Shown: positions 1-8,031, counted from the first letter of the stretch. The stretch: DNA of 14,599 nt from an uncultured Bacilli bacterium (GCA_934130045.1 CAKOXI010000024.1:1-14599); one strand, 5' to 3'. Program-made: numbers and translations. Notes: generated from the sequence alone by a model not told the origin.

Positions 1-1356
1 AATCATTCTAAAATGCTCATAATATTGAATGATAATCAAATGAGCATATCCACTAATGTTGGTGGGTTATCTAAATGTTTAAATAAGGTTAGATTAACTC
101 CATCATATAATAAACTAAAAGAAAAAGTTCATTATAAATTAGATAAAAAAAATATAAATAAAATAGTAAATATTGCAAGAAAAATAAAAACAAGTTTTAA
201 GAATTTATTTTTTAATCCAATGTTTTTTGAAAATTTAGGGGTAAGGTATATAGGACCTGTTGATGGGAATAATATTAAAGAATTAAATAAAACTATAAAG
301 CGAGTTAAAAATTTAAATGAGCCTATAGTTTTACATGTTATAACTACTAAAGGTATTGGTTATTTACCATCTTTAGAAAACCCTAATTTATATCATGCAG
401 TATCAAAATTCAATGCTTCTAATGGTAATATCTTATCAAAAAATGGTGAAACATATTCTAAAGCTTTTGGAAAAAGTTTAATCAAATTAGCAGAAAAAAA
501 TAAGAGTATTGTAGCCATTACTGCTGCAATGATAGATGGAACTGGATTAAGTGAATTTTCAGAAATATATCCTGATAGAATTTTTGACGTTGGAATTGCT
601 GAAGAACATGCGGTAACTCTTGCAGGTGGTATGAGTTTAGCAGGTTTAAAACCTGTGTTTGCAGTATATTCAACCTTTTTAGAGCGTGGATTCGATCAGC
701 TACTTATTGATGTTTGCATGCAAAAATTACCAGTTGTATTAGCTATAGATAGAGCTGGATTAGTTGGTAATGATGGTAAAACTCATCAAGGAATATTTGA
801 TATTTCTTTTTTAAGTTTAATGCCTAATATGGAAATTTTATCTCCTAAATGTACTGAGGAGATGTATTATATGCTTGATTTTGCTTTAAAATATAATAAT
901 ACTATTGCCATTAGATATCCAAGAGGTGGAGATGAAATCAAACTAAAACCTTTAAAGAATATTAAACTTGGCTGTTGGGAAAAGGTAGTAAGTGGTAATA
1001 AACTTGTTATTTTAGCTGTTGGTAAGATGGTACAATATGCATATATAGCATTGTCCAAAATAGATGAAAAGCCAATTTTAATAAATGCTTTATCAATAAA
1101 AAATGTTGATTATAAAATTTTAAATGAAATTGTAAAATGCAAATATAATGTTATTACAATTGAAGATAATAATTTAACAGGTGGATTTGGAATGCAAATT
1201 TTATATAAACTTTATGAGTTGGGTTTTAATAAAGAAATTAAGATAATGGCATATAAAGATAAGTTTATTGATCATGGTAATGTTGATGATTTATTAGTTC
1301 AGGAAAAAATGGATGTTTTAAGTATTATTAAAGAAATAAAAAAATTATATAAATAA
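1..1356 (+). CDS. dxs: 1-deoxy-D-xylulose-5-phosphate synthase, 5'-truncated by window edge
   Basis: Thiamine-diphosphate enzyme that condenses pyruvate with glyceraldehyde-3-phosphate to make DXP, the first step of the MEP isoprenoid pathway and a feeder of thiamine and pyridoxal synthesis; cytosolic. The frame is open from base 1 (N-H-S-K before the first ATG at 13), so that ATG is internal. The 451 residues seen compare with about 620-630 for the family, so roughly the first 170, including the GDG half of the ThDP motif, lie outside the window. Visible marks are the NDN end of the ThDP motif (residues 10-12), then GPVDG, the GIAEEHAV catalytic-Glu motif (Glu201), YSTFLERGFDQ, IDRAGLVG and THQG (His262), then the C-terminal transketolase domain ending at TAA. 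Nothing looks degraded. No terminator is seen before uvrA, so read-through into uvrA is possible. Confidence 0.97.
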   Translation, partial: NHSKMLIILNDNQMSISTNVGGLSKCLNKVRLTPSYNKLKEKVHYKLDKKNINKIVNIARKIKTSFKNLFFNPMFFENLGVRYIGPVDGNNIKELNKTIKRVKNLNEPIVLHVITTKGIGYLPSLENPNLYHAVSKFNASNGNILSKNGETYSKAFGKSLIKLAEKNKSIVAITAAMIDGTGLSEFSEIYPDRIFDVGIAEEHAVTLAGGMSLAGLKPVFAVYSTFLERGFDQLLIDVCMQKLPVVLAIDRAGLVGNDGKTHQGIFDISFLSLMPNMEILSPKCTEEMYYMLDFALKYNNTIAIRYPRGGDEIKLKPLKNIKLGCWEKVVSGNKLVILAVGKMVQYAYIALSKIDEKPILINALSIKNVDYKILNEIVKCKYNVITIEDNNLTGGFGMQILYKLYELGFNKEIKIMAYKDKFIDHGNVDDLLVQEKMDVLSIIKEIKKLYK

Positions 1357-1361
1357 GAATA

Positions 1362-1390
1362 TTGACACACAAACAAATGTATGCTATTTT
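1362..1390 (+). promoter_or_regulatory. uvrA promoter, SigA-type with extended -10
   Basis: A perfect -35 TTGACA (1362-1367) lies 17 bases from TATTTT (1385-1390), which is preceded by TGC, giving an extended -10. The predicted start is near 1397, leaving a leader of about 31 bases with AGAAGGTG (1414-1421) as ribosome binding site before the ATG at 1428. This is the only consensus -35 in the window. Confidence 0.8.
1370..1383. promoter_or_regulatory. candidate LexA (DinR/SOS) box in uvrA promoter spacer
   Basis: CAAACAAATGTATG matches the Bacillus-type SOS box CGAACATATGTTCG at 10 of 14 positions (mismatches at 2, 7, 12 and 13; 7 and 13 are variable in degenerate forms of the consensus). 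It lies exactly between the -35 and -10 of uvrA, a standard LexA target, so a bound repressor would block polymerase. The outer bases of both half-sites are imperfect, so this is a position-supported candidate only. Confidence 0.42.
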
Positions 1391-1427
1391 ATATTAGTGT
1401 GTTAGTAAATATAAGAAGGTGTAATTT

Positions 1428-4238
1428 ATGGATAAAATAATTGTTAAAGGTGCAAGAGAAAATAATCTTAAAAATATTAATATTGAACTTCCTAAGAATA
1501 AGTTAATTGTTATGACTGGTGTATCAGGAAGTGGAAAAAGTAGTCTTGCTTTTGATACTATATATGCAGAGGGTCAAAGAAGATATGTAGAAAGTTTAAG
1601 TGCATATGCAAGACAATTCTTGGGAGGAACAGATAAACCAGATGTTGATTCGATTGAAGGTTTAAGTCCAGCTATTAGTATTGATCAAAAAACAACAAAT
1701 AAAAATCCAAGAAGTACAGTTGGAACTGTAACAGAAATATATGATTATTTAAGACTTCTTTATGCAAGAATAGGTGTACCATATTGTCCTAATCATCATA
1801 AACCAATAAAAAGTCAAAGTATTGAAGAAATGACAGTGCAGGTTTTGAATTTACAAGTAGGAACAAAAATAAGAGTTATTTCCCCAGTTATTCATGGTGA
1901 AAAAGGAACATTTAAAGATTTAATTGAAGATTTAAGAAAAGATGGCTATGTTAGGGTTATGATAGATGATAATGAGTATGATTTATCAGAAGAAATAGAA
2001 TTATCCAAAACTAAAAAACATAATATTGAGGTTGTTATTGATAGATTAATTATAAAGCCAGAAATTAGAAGTCGTTTATATGAATCTATTGAAAATGCTA
2101 GTAAATTATCTAAGGGAAAAGTTCTTATTAATGTAATTGGTGGAGAAGATTTTTTAATGAGTGAAAAGTATGCTTGCCCAGAATGTGATTTTTCACTTCC
2201 AGAACTAGAACCAAGAATGTTTTCGTTTAATGCACCATATGGAGCTTGTAGCGATTGTAAGGGACTTGGAATTAAATATAAAATAGATGTTGATTTGGTT
2301 ATTCCTGATAAAAATAAAAGCATAAATGAAGGAGCAATTGTTGCTATTAACACTGATGAGAGTAATAATATTACCAATACAGAATTGAACACACTAGCAA
2401 AATTTTATAATATTGATTTAGATAAACCTGTTAAAGATTTGAAAAAGTCTGAATTAGATATGATATTATATGGTTCTTTAGATATCTTGGAATTTAATTA
2501 TTCATCTAAAACAGGAAATAAAAGAACAAAAAAAGATTATTTTGAGGGAATTATAACTAATTTAGAAAGACGTTATATTGAAACAAAAAGTGGATGGATA
2601 AGAGAGTGGATTGAACAGTATATGACTGAACTTGAGTGTCCTACTTGTCATGGTTCAAGACTTGATTCTTCGGTTTTGTCAGTATTAATTGGTAAAAAAA
2701 ATATATTTGAATTAACGGAGATGAGTATAAAGGAATTACATAATTTTTTCCTTAACTTAAAATTAAATAAGCAACAAACAGAAATTGCCGATTTGATTAT
2801 TAAAGAAATAAATTCTAGACTTGAATTTTTAATTAATGTTGGAATTGATTATTTAACTTTAAGTAGGGGTGCTGGTTCTTTAAGTGGTGGAGAAGCTCAA
2901 AGAATTAGACTTGCAACGCAAATTGGTTCAAGATTAACAGGTGTATTATATGTTTTGGATGAACCAAGTATTGGTTTGCACCAAAGGGATAATGAAAGAT
3001 TAATTAATTCGATGTTGGAAATGCGTGATTTAGGTAATACTTTAATTGTAGTAGAACATGATACTGATACGATGAAATCTTGTGATTATTTAGTTGATAT
3101 AGGTCCTAGAGCAGGTATTCATGGTGGAGAAGTTGTAGCATGTGGTACACCGCAAGAAGTTATGAAAAATCCAAATAGTTTGACTGGAAAATACTTGACA
3201 GGTGAATTAAAAATAGAAGTGCCAAAAAATAGGCGCAAAGGAAATAAAAAATTTCTAGAAATAAAGGGTGCTAGTGAAAATAATTTAAAAAACATTAATG
3301 TAAAATTTCCATTAGGAACATTTATTTGTGTAACTGGTGTATCAGGAAGTGGAAAAAGCAGTTTAATAAATGAAATATTATATAAAGCTGTTGCAAGTAA
3401 TTTATACCGTACTAAATTGAAACCTGGTAAATTTAAATCTATAAAGGGATTAGAAAACATTGATAAGGTTATAGATATTTCTCAAACACCAATAGGAAGA
3501 ACTCCAAGAAGTAACCCAGCTACTTATACTGGTGTTTTTGATGATATTAGGGATGTTTTTACAGAAACAAAGGAAGCTAAGTTACGTGGATATGATAAAA
3601 GTAGGTTTTCATTTAATGTTAAAGGTGGTAGATGTGAGGCATGCTATGGCGATGGTGTAAAAAAAATTGAAATGCATTTTCTTCCTGATGTTTATGTTCC
3701 TTGTGAAGTTTGTGGTGGAACACGTTATAATAGTGAAACTTTAGAGGTTAAATATAAAGGAAAGAGTATTTACGATGTTTTAGAGATGCGAGTTGAAGAA
3801 GCACTTGATTTTTTTGAAAATATACCAAAAGTTAAAAATAAACTTCAAATGCTTATGGATGTTGGATTATCTTATGTAAAATTAGGACAAAGTGCGCCAA
3901 CACTTTCTGGTGGTGAAGCTGGCAGAATAAAGTTAGCAAAAGAACTTCAAAAAAAACCAACAGGGAAAAGTTTATTCATTCTTGATGAGCCAACGACAGG
4001 ACTTCATACTGATGATATAAAAAAATTGTTAGTAATTTTAAATAGAATTGTAGATAATGGTGATACTGTTGTCGTAATAGAACATAATTTAGATGTTATT
4101 AAGGTTGCTGATTATATTATTGATTTAGGACCTGAAGGTGGAAATATGGGTGGAAGTATCGTTGCTACTGGAACACCAGAAGATATTTGTAAAGTAAAAG
4201 AAAGTTATACAGGTCAATTTTTACAAAAACTACTTTAA
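1428..4238 (+). CDS. uvrA: UvrABC excinuclease subunit A
   Basis: DNA-damage recognition ATPase of nucleotide excision repair; a UvrA dimer loads UvrB at lesions. The 936 residues match the usual length of about 940. Two ABC ATPase modules are visible: Walker A GVSGSGKS at 31-38, signature LSGGE at 485-489 and Walker B LYVLDEP ending at 513; then a second Walker A at 637-644, signature at 826-830 and Walker B with Asp853-Glu854. Zinc-binding cysteines are Cys250/253/274/277 and Cys736/739/759/762. One oddity is that the second signature reads LSGGEAGR, with Gly832 (codon GGC) where nearly all family members I recall have Gln. The ATG is set by AGAAGGTG six bases upstream. uvrB is not adjacent, unlike in many Bacillota. 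Regulation probably combines its own promoter with the LexA-like site. Confidence 0.99.
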   Translation: MDKIIVKGARENNLKNINIELPKNKLIVMTGVSGSGKSSLAFDTIYAEGQRRYVESLSAYARQFLGGTDKPDVDSIEGLSPAISIDQKTTNKNPRSTVGTVTEIYDYLRLLYARIGVPYCPNHHKPIKSQSIEEMTVQVLNLQVGTKIRVISPVIHGEKGTFKDLIEDLRKDGYVRVMIDDNEYDLSEEIELSKTKKHNIEVVIDRLIIKPEIRSRLYESIENASKLSKGKVLINVIGGEDFLMSEKYACPECDFSLPELEPRMFSFNAPYGACSDCKGLGIKYKIDVDLVIPDKNKSINEGAIVAINTDESNNITNTELNTLAKFYNIDLDKPVKDLKKSELDMILYGSLDILEFNYSSKTGNKRTKKDYFEGIITNLERRYIETKSGWIREWIEQYMTELECPTCHGSRLDSSVLSVLIGKKNIFELTEMSIKELHNFFLNLKLNKQQTEIADLIIKEINSRLEFLINVGIDYLTLSRGAGSLSGGEAQRIRLATQIGSRLTGVLYVLDEPSIGLHQRDNERLINSMLEMRDLGNTLIVVEHDTDTMKSCDYLVDIGPRAGIHGGEVVACGTPQEVMKNPNSLTGKYLTGELKIEVPKNRRKGNKKFLEIKGASENNLKNINVKFPLGTFICVTGVSGSGKSSLINEILYKAVASNLYRTKLKPGKFKSIKGLENIDKVIDISQTPIGRTPRSNPATYTGVFDDIRDVFTETKEAKLRGYDKSRFSFNVKGGRCEACYGDGVKKIEMHFLPDVYVPCEVCGGTRYNSETLEVKYKGKSIYDVLEMRVEEALDFFENIPKVKNKLQMLMDVGLSYVKLGQSAPTLSGGEAGRIKLAKELQKKPTGKSLFILDEPTTGLHTDDIKKLLVILNRIVDNGDTVVVIEHNLDVIKVADYIIDLGPEGGNMGGSIVATGTPEDICKVKESYTGQFLQKLL

Positions 4239-4243
4239 ATGTT

Positions 4244-4278
4244 AAGCAAAGATAATATTGTATTATTTTTGCTTTTTT
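4244..4278 (+). terminator. intrinsic terminator of uvrA
   Basis: A 14-pair stem (arms 4244-4257 and 4261-4274, one G-U pair) with a 3-base TTG loop, followed by T4 to 4278. It starts six bases after the uvrA stop. The T-run leads directly into the TGATATAAT of the next promoter. Confidence 0.88.
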
Positions 4279-4286
4279 GATATAAT
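4258..4286 (+). promoter_or_regulatory. extended -10 promoter of the 4310 gene
   Basis: TGA-TATAAT with the hexamer at 4281-4286. The best -35, TTGTAT (4258-4263, 17-base spacer), is only 3 of 6 and lies in the loop and arm of the uvrA terminator, so activity probably relies on the extended -10. The predicted start is near 4293, giving a leader of about 17 bases. Confidence 0.72.
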
Positions 4287-4309
4287 TGTTTTAGTTGAGG
4301 AGAGATTTT

Positions 4310-5410
4310 ATGGATTTATCAAATGTAAATAAAAAATTATTTAAATATTTATTTATTGGAATTGGTATTTTTATTGGAATTTTTATAGTTATTTTTATTA
4401 TAAAATTAATTATTGGAAATAAGATGAATTATCAAAATATTGAAAATAAGATGCAACAAGCTGCAATTAATTATTTGAAAAAAAATGATAATAATGTAGA
4501 ATTGCCAGATGGTAATGAATCATTAGTTATTAAAGTAGATGATTTGGTTGCTAATAAAAATATGAAAGAATTAAAAAAATATTTAAAAAATGATGAAATA
4601 TCCTGCGATGGAAAAGTAATTGTAAGAAAAAATAATGATGAGTATTTATATATTCCTTATCTTGATTGTAAAGAAGATTATAAAACTTTAGAATTAAGAG
4701 AATATATTATACAAAATGATGGCATTAAAACTCAAGATGATGGATTATATTTAATTAATAATGAATATGTTTTTAGAGGTGAATATCCAAATAATTATGT
4801 TAAGTTTGCAGGTCAATTATGGAGAATAATTAAAATTGATTCAGATGGAAATATTAAATTAATTCAAGATGAAACTAAAATTAGAAATAATTGGGATGAC
4901 AGATATAATGTTGATTTTAAATCAACTGTTGGTGTTAATAATTATGAACTAAGTCGTGTTCATGATAGATTATCTAGTTTATATGATGAAATATTTACAA
5001 CTGGTGAAGACAGAAAGTATATTACTTCTAAAAATTTATGTGTTGGTAAGAGATATCTTGAAGATACTTCTAAAGATGGTACTACTGAATGTAATCAAAT
5101 TTTAGAAAATCAAAAGATTGGTCTTATTCAAATTAATGAATTTTTAATAGCAAGCATTGACCCTAATTGTAATAAAGTTAATGATGGTTCTTGTCAAAAT
5201 TATAATTATTTGTCTAGTTATAAAGAGGAATTTTGGAGTATTACACCTGTTGCGGCAGATACATCTAAGGTTTATTCCATTAGAAATGGTAGTGTTAAAT
5301 CTTATTCAGCAAGTATTACTAAGTTAATTAGACCTATCATATATTTAAATTCTGATGTTATATATTCATCTGGTGATGGAACTAAAGAAAATCCTTATAT
5401 ATTTAAATAA
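4310..5410 (+). CDS. membrane-anchored extracellular protein of unknown function
   Basis: Not assigned a function. The 366 residues start at ATG 4310, set by GAGGAGAG five bases upstream; an in-frame TTG at 4295 overlaps that site and is unlikely. A short Lys-containing N-terminus is followed by one hydrophobic segment (about 13-35) and then a soluble remainder, so the topology is probably N-in with an extracellular body. Residues 40-125 begin with a helix (QNIENKMQQAAINYLKK) reminiscent of pilin-like folds and carry a C-x20-C pair (Cys99, Cys120). The larger C-terminal part has Trp-rich LWRI, NNWDD and EFWSI segments, four more cysteines, and the ending GDGTKENPY seen in surface proteins of gut Bacillota (DUF6273-like, from memory). 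All six cysteines lie outside the membrane and could form three disulfides. It has its own promoter and a terminator on each side, so it is monocistronic. Confidence 0.85.
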   Translation: MDLSNVNKKLFKYLFIGIGIFIGIFIVIFIIKLIIGNKMNYQNIENKMQQAAINYLKKNDNNVELPDGNESLVIKVDDLVANKNMKELKKYLKNDEISCDGKVIVRKNNDEYLYIPYLDCKEDYKTLELREYIIQNDGIKTQDDGLYLINNEYVFRGEYPNNYVKFAGQLWRIIKIDSDGNIKLIQDETKIRNNWDDRYNVDFKSTVGVNNYELSRVHDRLSSLYDEIFTTGEDRKYITSKNLCVGKRYLEDTSKDGTTECNQILENQKIGLIQINEFLIASIDPNCNKVNDGSCQNYNYLSSYKEEFWSITPVAADTSKVYSIRNGSVKSYSASITKLIRPIIYLNSDVIYSSGDGTKENPYIFK

Positions 5411-5460
5411 AAAAGTTATAAGTTGAAATACTAATTTGTATATCAATTATAACTTTTTTT
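5409..5460. terminator. bidirectional terminator between convergent genes
   Basis: A-run plus GTTATA (5409-5420) pairs with TATAAC plus T-run (5448-5460), with an imperfect inner stem between. The A-run/T-run layout suits both directions. It serves the 4310 gene on + and the radical SAM gene on -, whose TGA stop (5443-5445 on the + strand) lies within the hairpin. Confidence 0.82.
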
Positions 5461-6393
5461 GTATTTTTTACCTTGCCATGTGTTCCTTTTAACTAATTCT
5501 TTATCGATATCATTTAAAACACAAAATTTTTTTATTAACCATGTTGGTTCAATCAAATCTTCTTTACATGGATCTCCTGTTATTCTATTTATTACAATTT
5601 TTGGATTCAAAATTTCTAGTTGATCACATACTATATCAATGTATTCATCTTTGGTTAATACATGAAAATTTGTTTCTTTATATAATTGTTCAAGTTTTGT
5701 ATTTTTTATAATATGTAACATATGTATTTTTATTCCCTGAATATCTAAATTATTTAAATACTTTATTGTTTCAATCATCATTTCTTTTGTTTCATATGGT
5801 AATCCATTTATTATATGTACTACTACATTTATATTTTTTTCTCTCAATTTTTTTACCATTTCTTCAAAGTTATCTAATGTATGACATCTATTAATTAATT
5901 TAGTGGTCTTTTCATGAATTGTTTGTAATCCTAATTCGACTGTAAGAAAAGTTCTTTTTGAAAGTTCCTCTAAATAATTTAGACATTCATCATTTATGGC
6001 ATCAGAACGTGTTGCAATAGACAATCCAATAACATTATCTAATGTTAAAATTTTCTCATATTTTTCTTTTAAAATGTTAAGTGGAGCATAGGTATTGGTA
6101 TGAGCCTGAAAATAGCCAATATATTTAGCATTAGGCCATTTGTTTAGCAGTAAATTTTTTATATCATTAAATTGTTTTACTAAATCATCTTTTTGGTTTC
6201 CTGCATATTCGCCACTACCTTTATTAGAACAATAAATGCATCCTCCTAATCCAACTGTTCCATCGATATTAGGACATGTAAATCCCGCATTTAAACTTAC
6301 TTTAAAAACTTTTGAATTAAATTTTTGTTTATAAAAATAATCGAGTGTATAGTATCTTTTATTTGTATTAGAATATTTAAATGGATTTTTCAT
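5443..6393 (-). CDS. ytqA: radical SAM protein of the YhcC/YtqA family (TIGR01212-like)
   Basis: A 4Fe-4S/S-adenosylmethionine radical enzyme. The cluster cysteines are Cys40, Cys52 and Cys55 in TCPNIDGTVGLGGCIYC, the CX11CX2C spacing typical of the YhcC/YtqA branch rather than classic CX3CX2C. The downstream IGLSIATRSD, ELGLQTIHEKT and HIINGLPYET motifs also fit. At 316 residues it has family length. The start chosen is ATG 6393-6391: GGGTGA lies just upstream, and the promoter -10 overlaps the reading frame of an in-frame ATG at 6423, which would therefore precede the transcription start. From memory, B. subtilis YtqA has been linked to wobble-uridine tRNA modification with its neighbour YtqB; no ytqB is adjacent here, so the substrate is unproven. 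Transcribed alone, divergent from the transporter. Confidence 0.93.
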   Translation of the reverse strand: MKNPFKYSNTNKRYYTLDYFYKQKFNSKVFKVSLNAGFTCPNIDGTVGLGGCIYCSNKGSGEYAGNQKDDLVKQFNDIKNLLLNKWPNAKYIGYFQAHTNTYAPLNILKEKYEKILTLDNVIGLSIATRSDAINDECLNYLEELSKRTFLTVELGLQTIHEKTTKLINRCHTLDNFEEMVKKLREKNINVVVHIINGLPYETKEMMIETIKYLNNLDIQGIKIHMLHIIKNTKLEQLYKETNFHVLTKDEYIDIVCDQLEILNPKIVINRITGDPCKEDLIEPTWLIKKFCVLNDIDKELVKRNTWQGKKYKKSYN

Positions 6394-6409
6394 ATTATCA
6401 CCCAAAAAT

Positions 6410-6438
6410 ATTATATCACTCATATTCTTTTGTGTAAA
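6410..6438 (-). promoter_or_regulatory. promoter of the radical SAM gene
   Basis: On the minus strand, -35 TTTACA (6438-6433, 5 of 6), a 17-base spacer, and TATAAT (6415-6410) preceded by TGA, an extended -10. The predicted start is near 6403, only about 10 bases before the ATG, so the leader is little more than the ribosome binding site. Confidence 0.8.
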
Positions 6439-6458
6439 ATATGTGAAATAGAATTTTT

Positions 6459-6472
6459 TTTATTTAAATAAA
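6459..6472. repeat. 14-bp perfect palindrome in the divergent intergenic region
   Basis: TTTATTTAAATAAA is a perfect palindrome overlapping the likely -35 region of the transporter promoter. It could be an operator, but A/T-only palindromes arise easily in DNA of this composition. Confidence 0.3.
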
Positions 6473-6491
6473 TTATTTTTGATGTTATAAT
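6463..6491 (+). promoter_or_regulatory. extended -10 promoter of the transporter gene
   Basis: TGT-TATAAT (6483-6491) with weak -35 TTTAAA (6463-6468, 4 of 6) at 17 bases. A second overlapping TATAAT is at 6492-6497. The predicted start near 6498 leaves a leader of about 11 bases beginning at the GGAGG. Confidence 0.68.
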
Positions 6492-6508
6492 TATAATGGA
6501 GGGTGAAT

Positions 6509-7963
6509 ATGAAAAAAAATAATTTGTTTAAAATTTTATTAATTGTGTTTGTTTTTTGTGTATTCTTGTCTTGGATTATTCCAGCTGGAGTATACGATAA
6601 TGCAAGTTTTACTAATAGTGGGTTAAAACCAGCAGGATTATTTGATTTAACATTAGCGCCATTAACTGTATTTGATGTGGCATTACCAAGTATTTTGTTA
6701 ATATTAATAGTTGGTGGGTTTTATGGCGTAATTAATAAAACAGGTGTATATCAAAATTTAATTAATTCAATGGTAAAAAAATTAAAAGGAAAAGAAGTTA
6801 AATTTTTGATTATTATTACAATAATTTTATGTTTATTTTCTTCATTAGTTGGATTAAATATTGCATTTTTTGTAATTATACCATTTATTTCAGCAATATT
6901 TCTTTCATTAGGATTTAGTAATGTAACTGTTATGATTTCTACTATTGGATCAATTATTACAGGTATGATGGGAAGTATTTATGGAAGTGATATTAGCTAT
7001 TATCTTAATTATTATTTAGGTTATAATAGTGATTTCAATTATAATACTGAGTTAATTTCAAAAATTATTTTATTAGTAATTATAACATTTTTGCTAATTA
7101 TGTATTTATCAAAAAGAGCAAGAGCAGATATTAATCAAAATAATAGAAAAAATGAGGAGAAAAAAGATATACTATTACTTGATAATGATATAAAAACTAA
7201 AAGAAGTTATATGCCTTTATTTATATTAATTTTGATAACTTTTGTATTTATATTAGTAGGTAGTTTTAAATGGGATTTTGTTCTTGGAATGTCTTCGGGG
7301 AAAACTCCTTTTCATGATTTTTATCAAAAAATTATGGAAATTAAAATAGGTGATTTCGCAATTTTTGAAAAAATATTAGGTACTTTTCCTGCAATAGGCT
7401 ATTTAGAGTTACCATTTATTTCAGTTTTTACATTATTTATGACAATAATCATTGGTCTTGTTTATAAAGTTAAAATTGATGATATGGTTAGTGGATTTAT
7501 CAATGGCGTACAAAAAATATTTAAAGTTTCATTATATTTAATTGGCGCTAATTTGGTTCTTGCTTTGTTATTTAGAAATGGTACGAATGAAAATTTTGTT
7601 GTAACAATTATTGATTATTTAATGAATATTCCACAAAATTTTAATTCTGTTATTGTTTCAATAACTACAATAATTTCAAGTTTCTTTTATAACAATTTTC
7701 CAACTCTAGTTTCAAATATGTATTTTTCTACTGTTATATTAACAGGAAGTATTGTAAATTTAAGATTTTTAGCTAGTATTATTATACAAACAATGTATGG
7801 ATTAGTTACGTTTATTGCTCCAACTAGTGTTTTATTAATAACTGGTTTATCATATTTTAATATTTCTTATAAAGAATGGTTTAAAAATATTTGGAAACTA
7901 TTATTACAATTTGTAATTGTGATTGTACTTGTTATTATAATATTAACTGTTTTTGCTAGATAG
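6509..7963 (+). CDS. YfcC/DcuC-like carrier (ion-transporter superfamily), substrate unknown
   Basis: Multi-pass inner-membrane carrier of 484 residues with about 11-13 hydrophobic segments. Family clues are the N-terminal SWIIPAGVYDN (after TM1), LIVGGFYGVINKTGVY (about 67-82), GFINGVQKIFKV in the second half, and the near-terminal APTSVLLITGLSYFNISYKEW. These echo the W-PAG, GG-F-vi-kTGa, GF--G and PTSg---aL----y-kW landmarks of YfcC-type C4-dicarboxylate/ArcD-related carriers. It is divergent: the NPF and IPSGSGQA motifs I associate with YfcC are not evident. A charged cytoplasmic loop (about 198-228) separates two halves, suggesting a duplicated fold. The start is ATG 6509, six bases after GGAGG; an in-frame GTG at 6503 lies too close to it. 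Substrate (dicarboxylate, amino acid or other) cannot be told. Monocistronic, with terminator overlapping its 3' end. Confidence 0.83.
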   Translation: MKKNNLFKILLIVFVFCVFLSWIIPAGVYDNASFTNSGLKPAGLFDLTLAPLTVFDVALPSILLILIVGGFYGVINKTGVYQNLINSMVKKLKGKEVKFLIIITIILCLFSSLVGLNIAFFVIIPFISAIFLSLGFSNVTVMISTIGSIITGMMGSIYGSDISYYLNYYLGYNSDFNYNTELISKIILLVIITFLLIMYLSKRARADINQNNRKNEEKKDILLLDNDIKTKRSYMPLFILILITFVFILVGSFKWDFVLGMSSGKTPFHDFYQKIMEIKIGDFAIFEKILGTFPAIGYLELPFISVFTLFMTIIIGLVYKVKIDDMVSGFINGVQKIFKVSLYLIGANLVLALLFRNGTNENFVVTIIDYLMNIPQNFNSVIVSITTIISSFFYNNFPTLVSNMYFSTVILTGSIVNLRFLASIIIQTMYGLVTFIAPTSVLLITGLSYFNISYKEWFKNIWKLLLQFVIVIVLVIIILTVFAR

Positions 7964-7980
7964 CAAAACAGTTTTTCTTT
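7945..7980 (+). terminator. intrinsic terminator overlapping the transporter stop codon
   Basis: Arms AACTGTTTTTGCTA (7945-7958) and TAGCAAAACAGTT (7961-7973) with one bulged T and a 2-base gap, then TTTTTCTTT. The TAG stop (7961-7963) is the first three bases of the 3' arm, so the last four sense codons form the 5' arm. Confidence 0.85.
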
Positions 7981-8006
7981 GTAAAATAAAAAAAAGATGA
8001 TACAAT
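7979..8006 (+). promoter_or_regulatory. extended -10 promoter of obg
   Basis: TGA-TACAAT (7998-8006) with TTGTAA (7979-7984, 4 of 6) at 16 bases. The predicted start is near 8013; AAAAGGTGAT (8019-8028) then serves as ribosome binding site for ATG 8032. The -35 begins in the T-tail of the preceding terminator. Confidence 0.7.
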
Positions 8007-8031
8007 ATTTGTATATGGAAAAGGTGATTTT

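Noticed and set aside
1365..1402. ACACAC ... GTGTGT inverted repeat flanking the uvrA -10
   Set aside because: Six-base dinucleotide arms with a 26-base loop spanning the promoter; no T-run, so not a terminator, and arms too simple to call an operator.
1946..2392. 148-codon open frame on the minus strand within uvrA
   Set aside because: Shadow of uvrA; it runs across the zinc-finger coding region and has no recognisable protein features.
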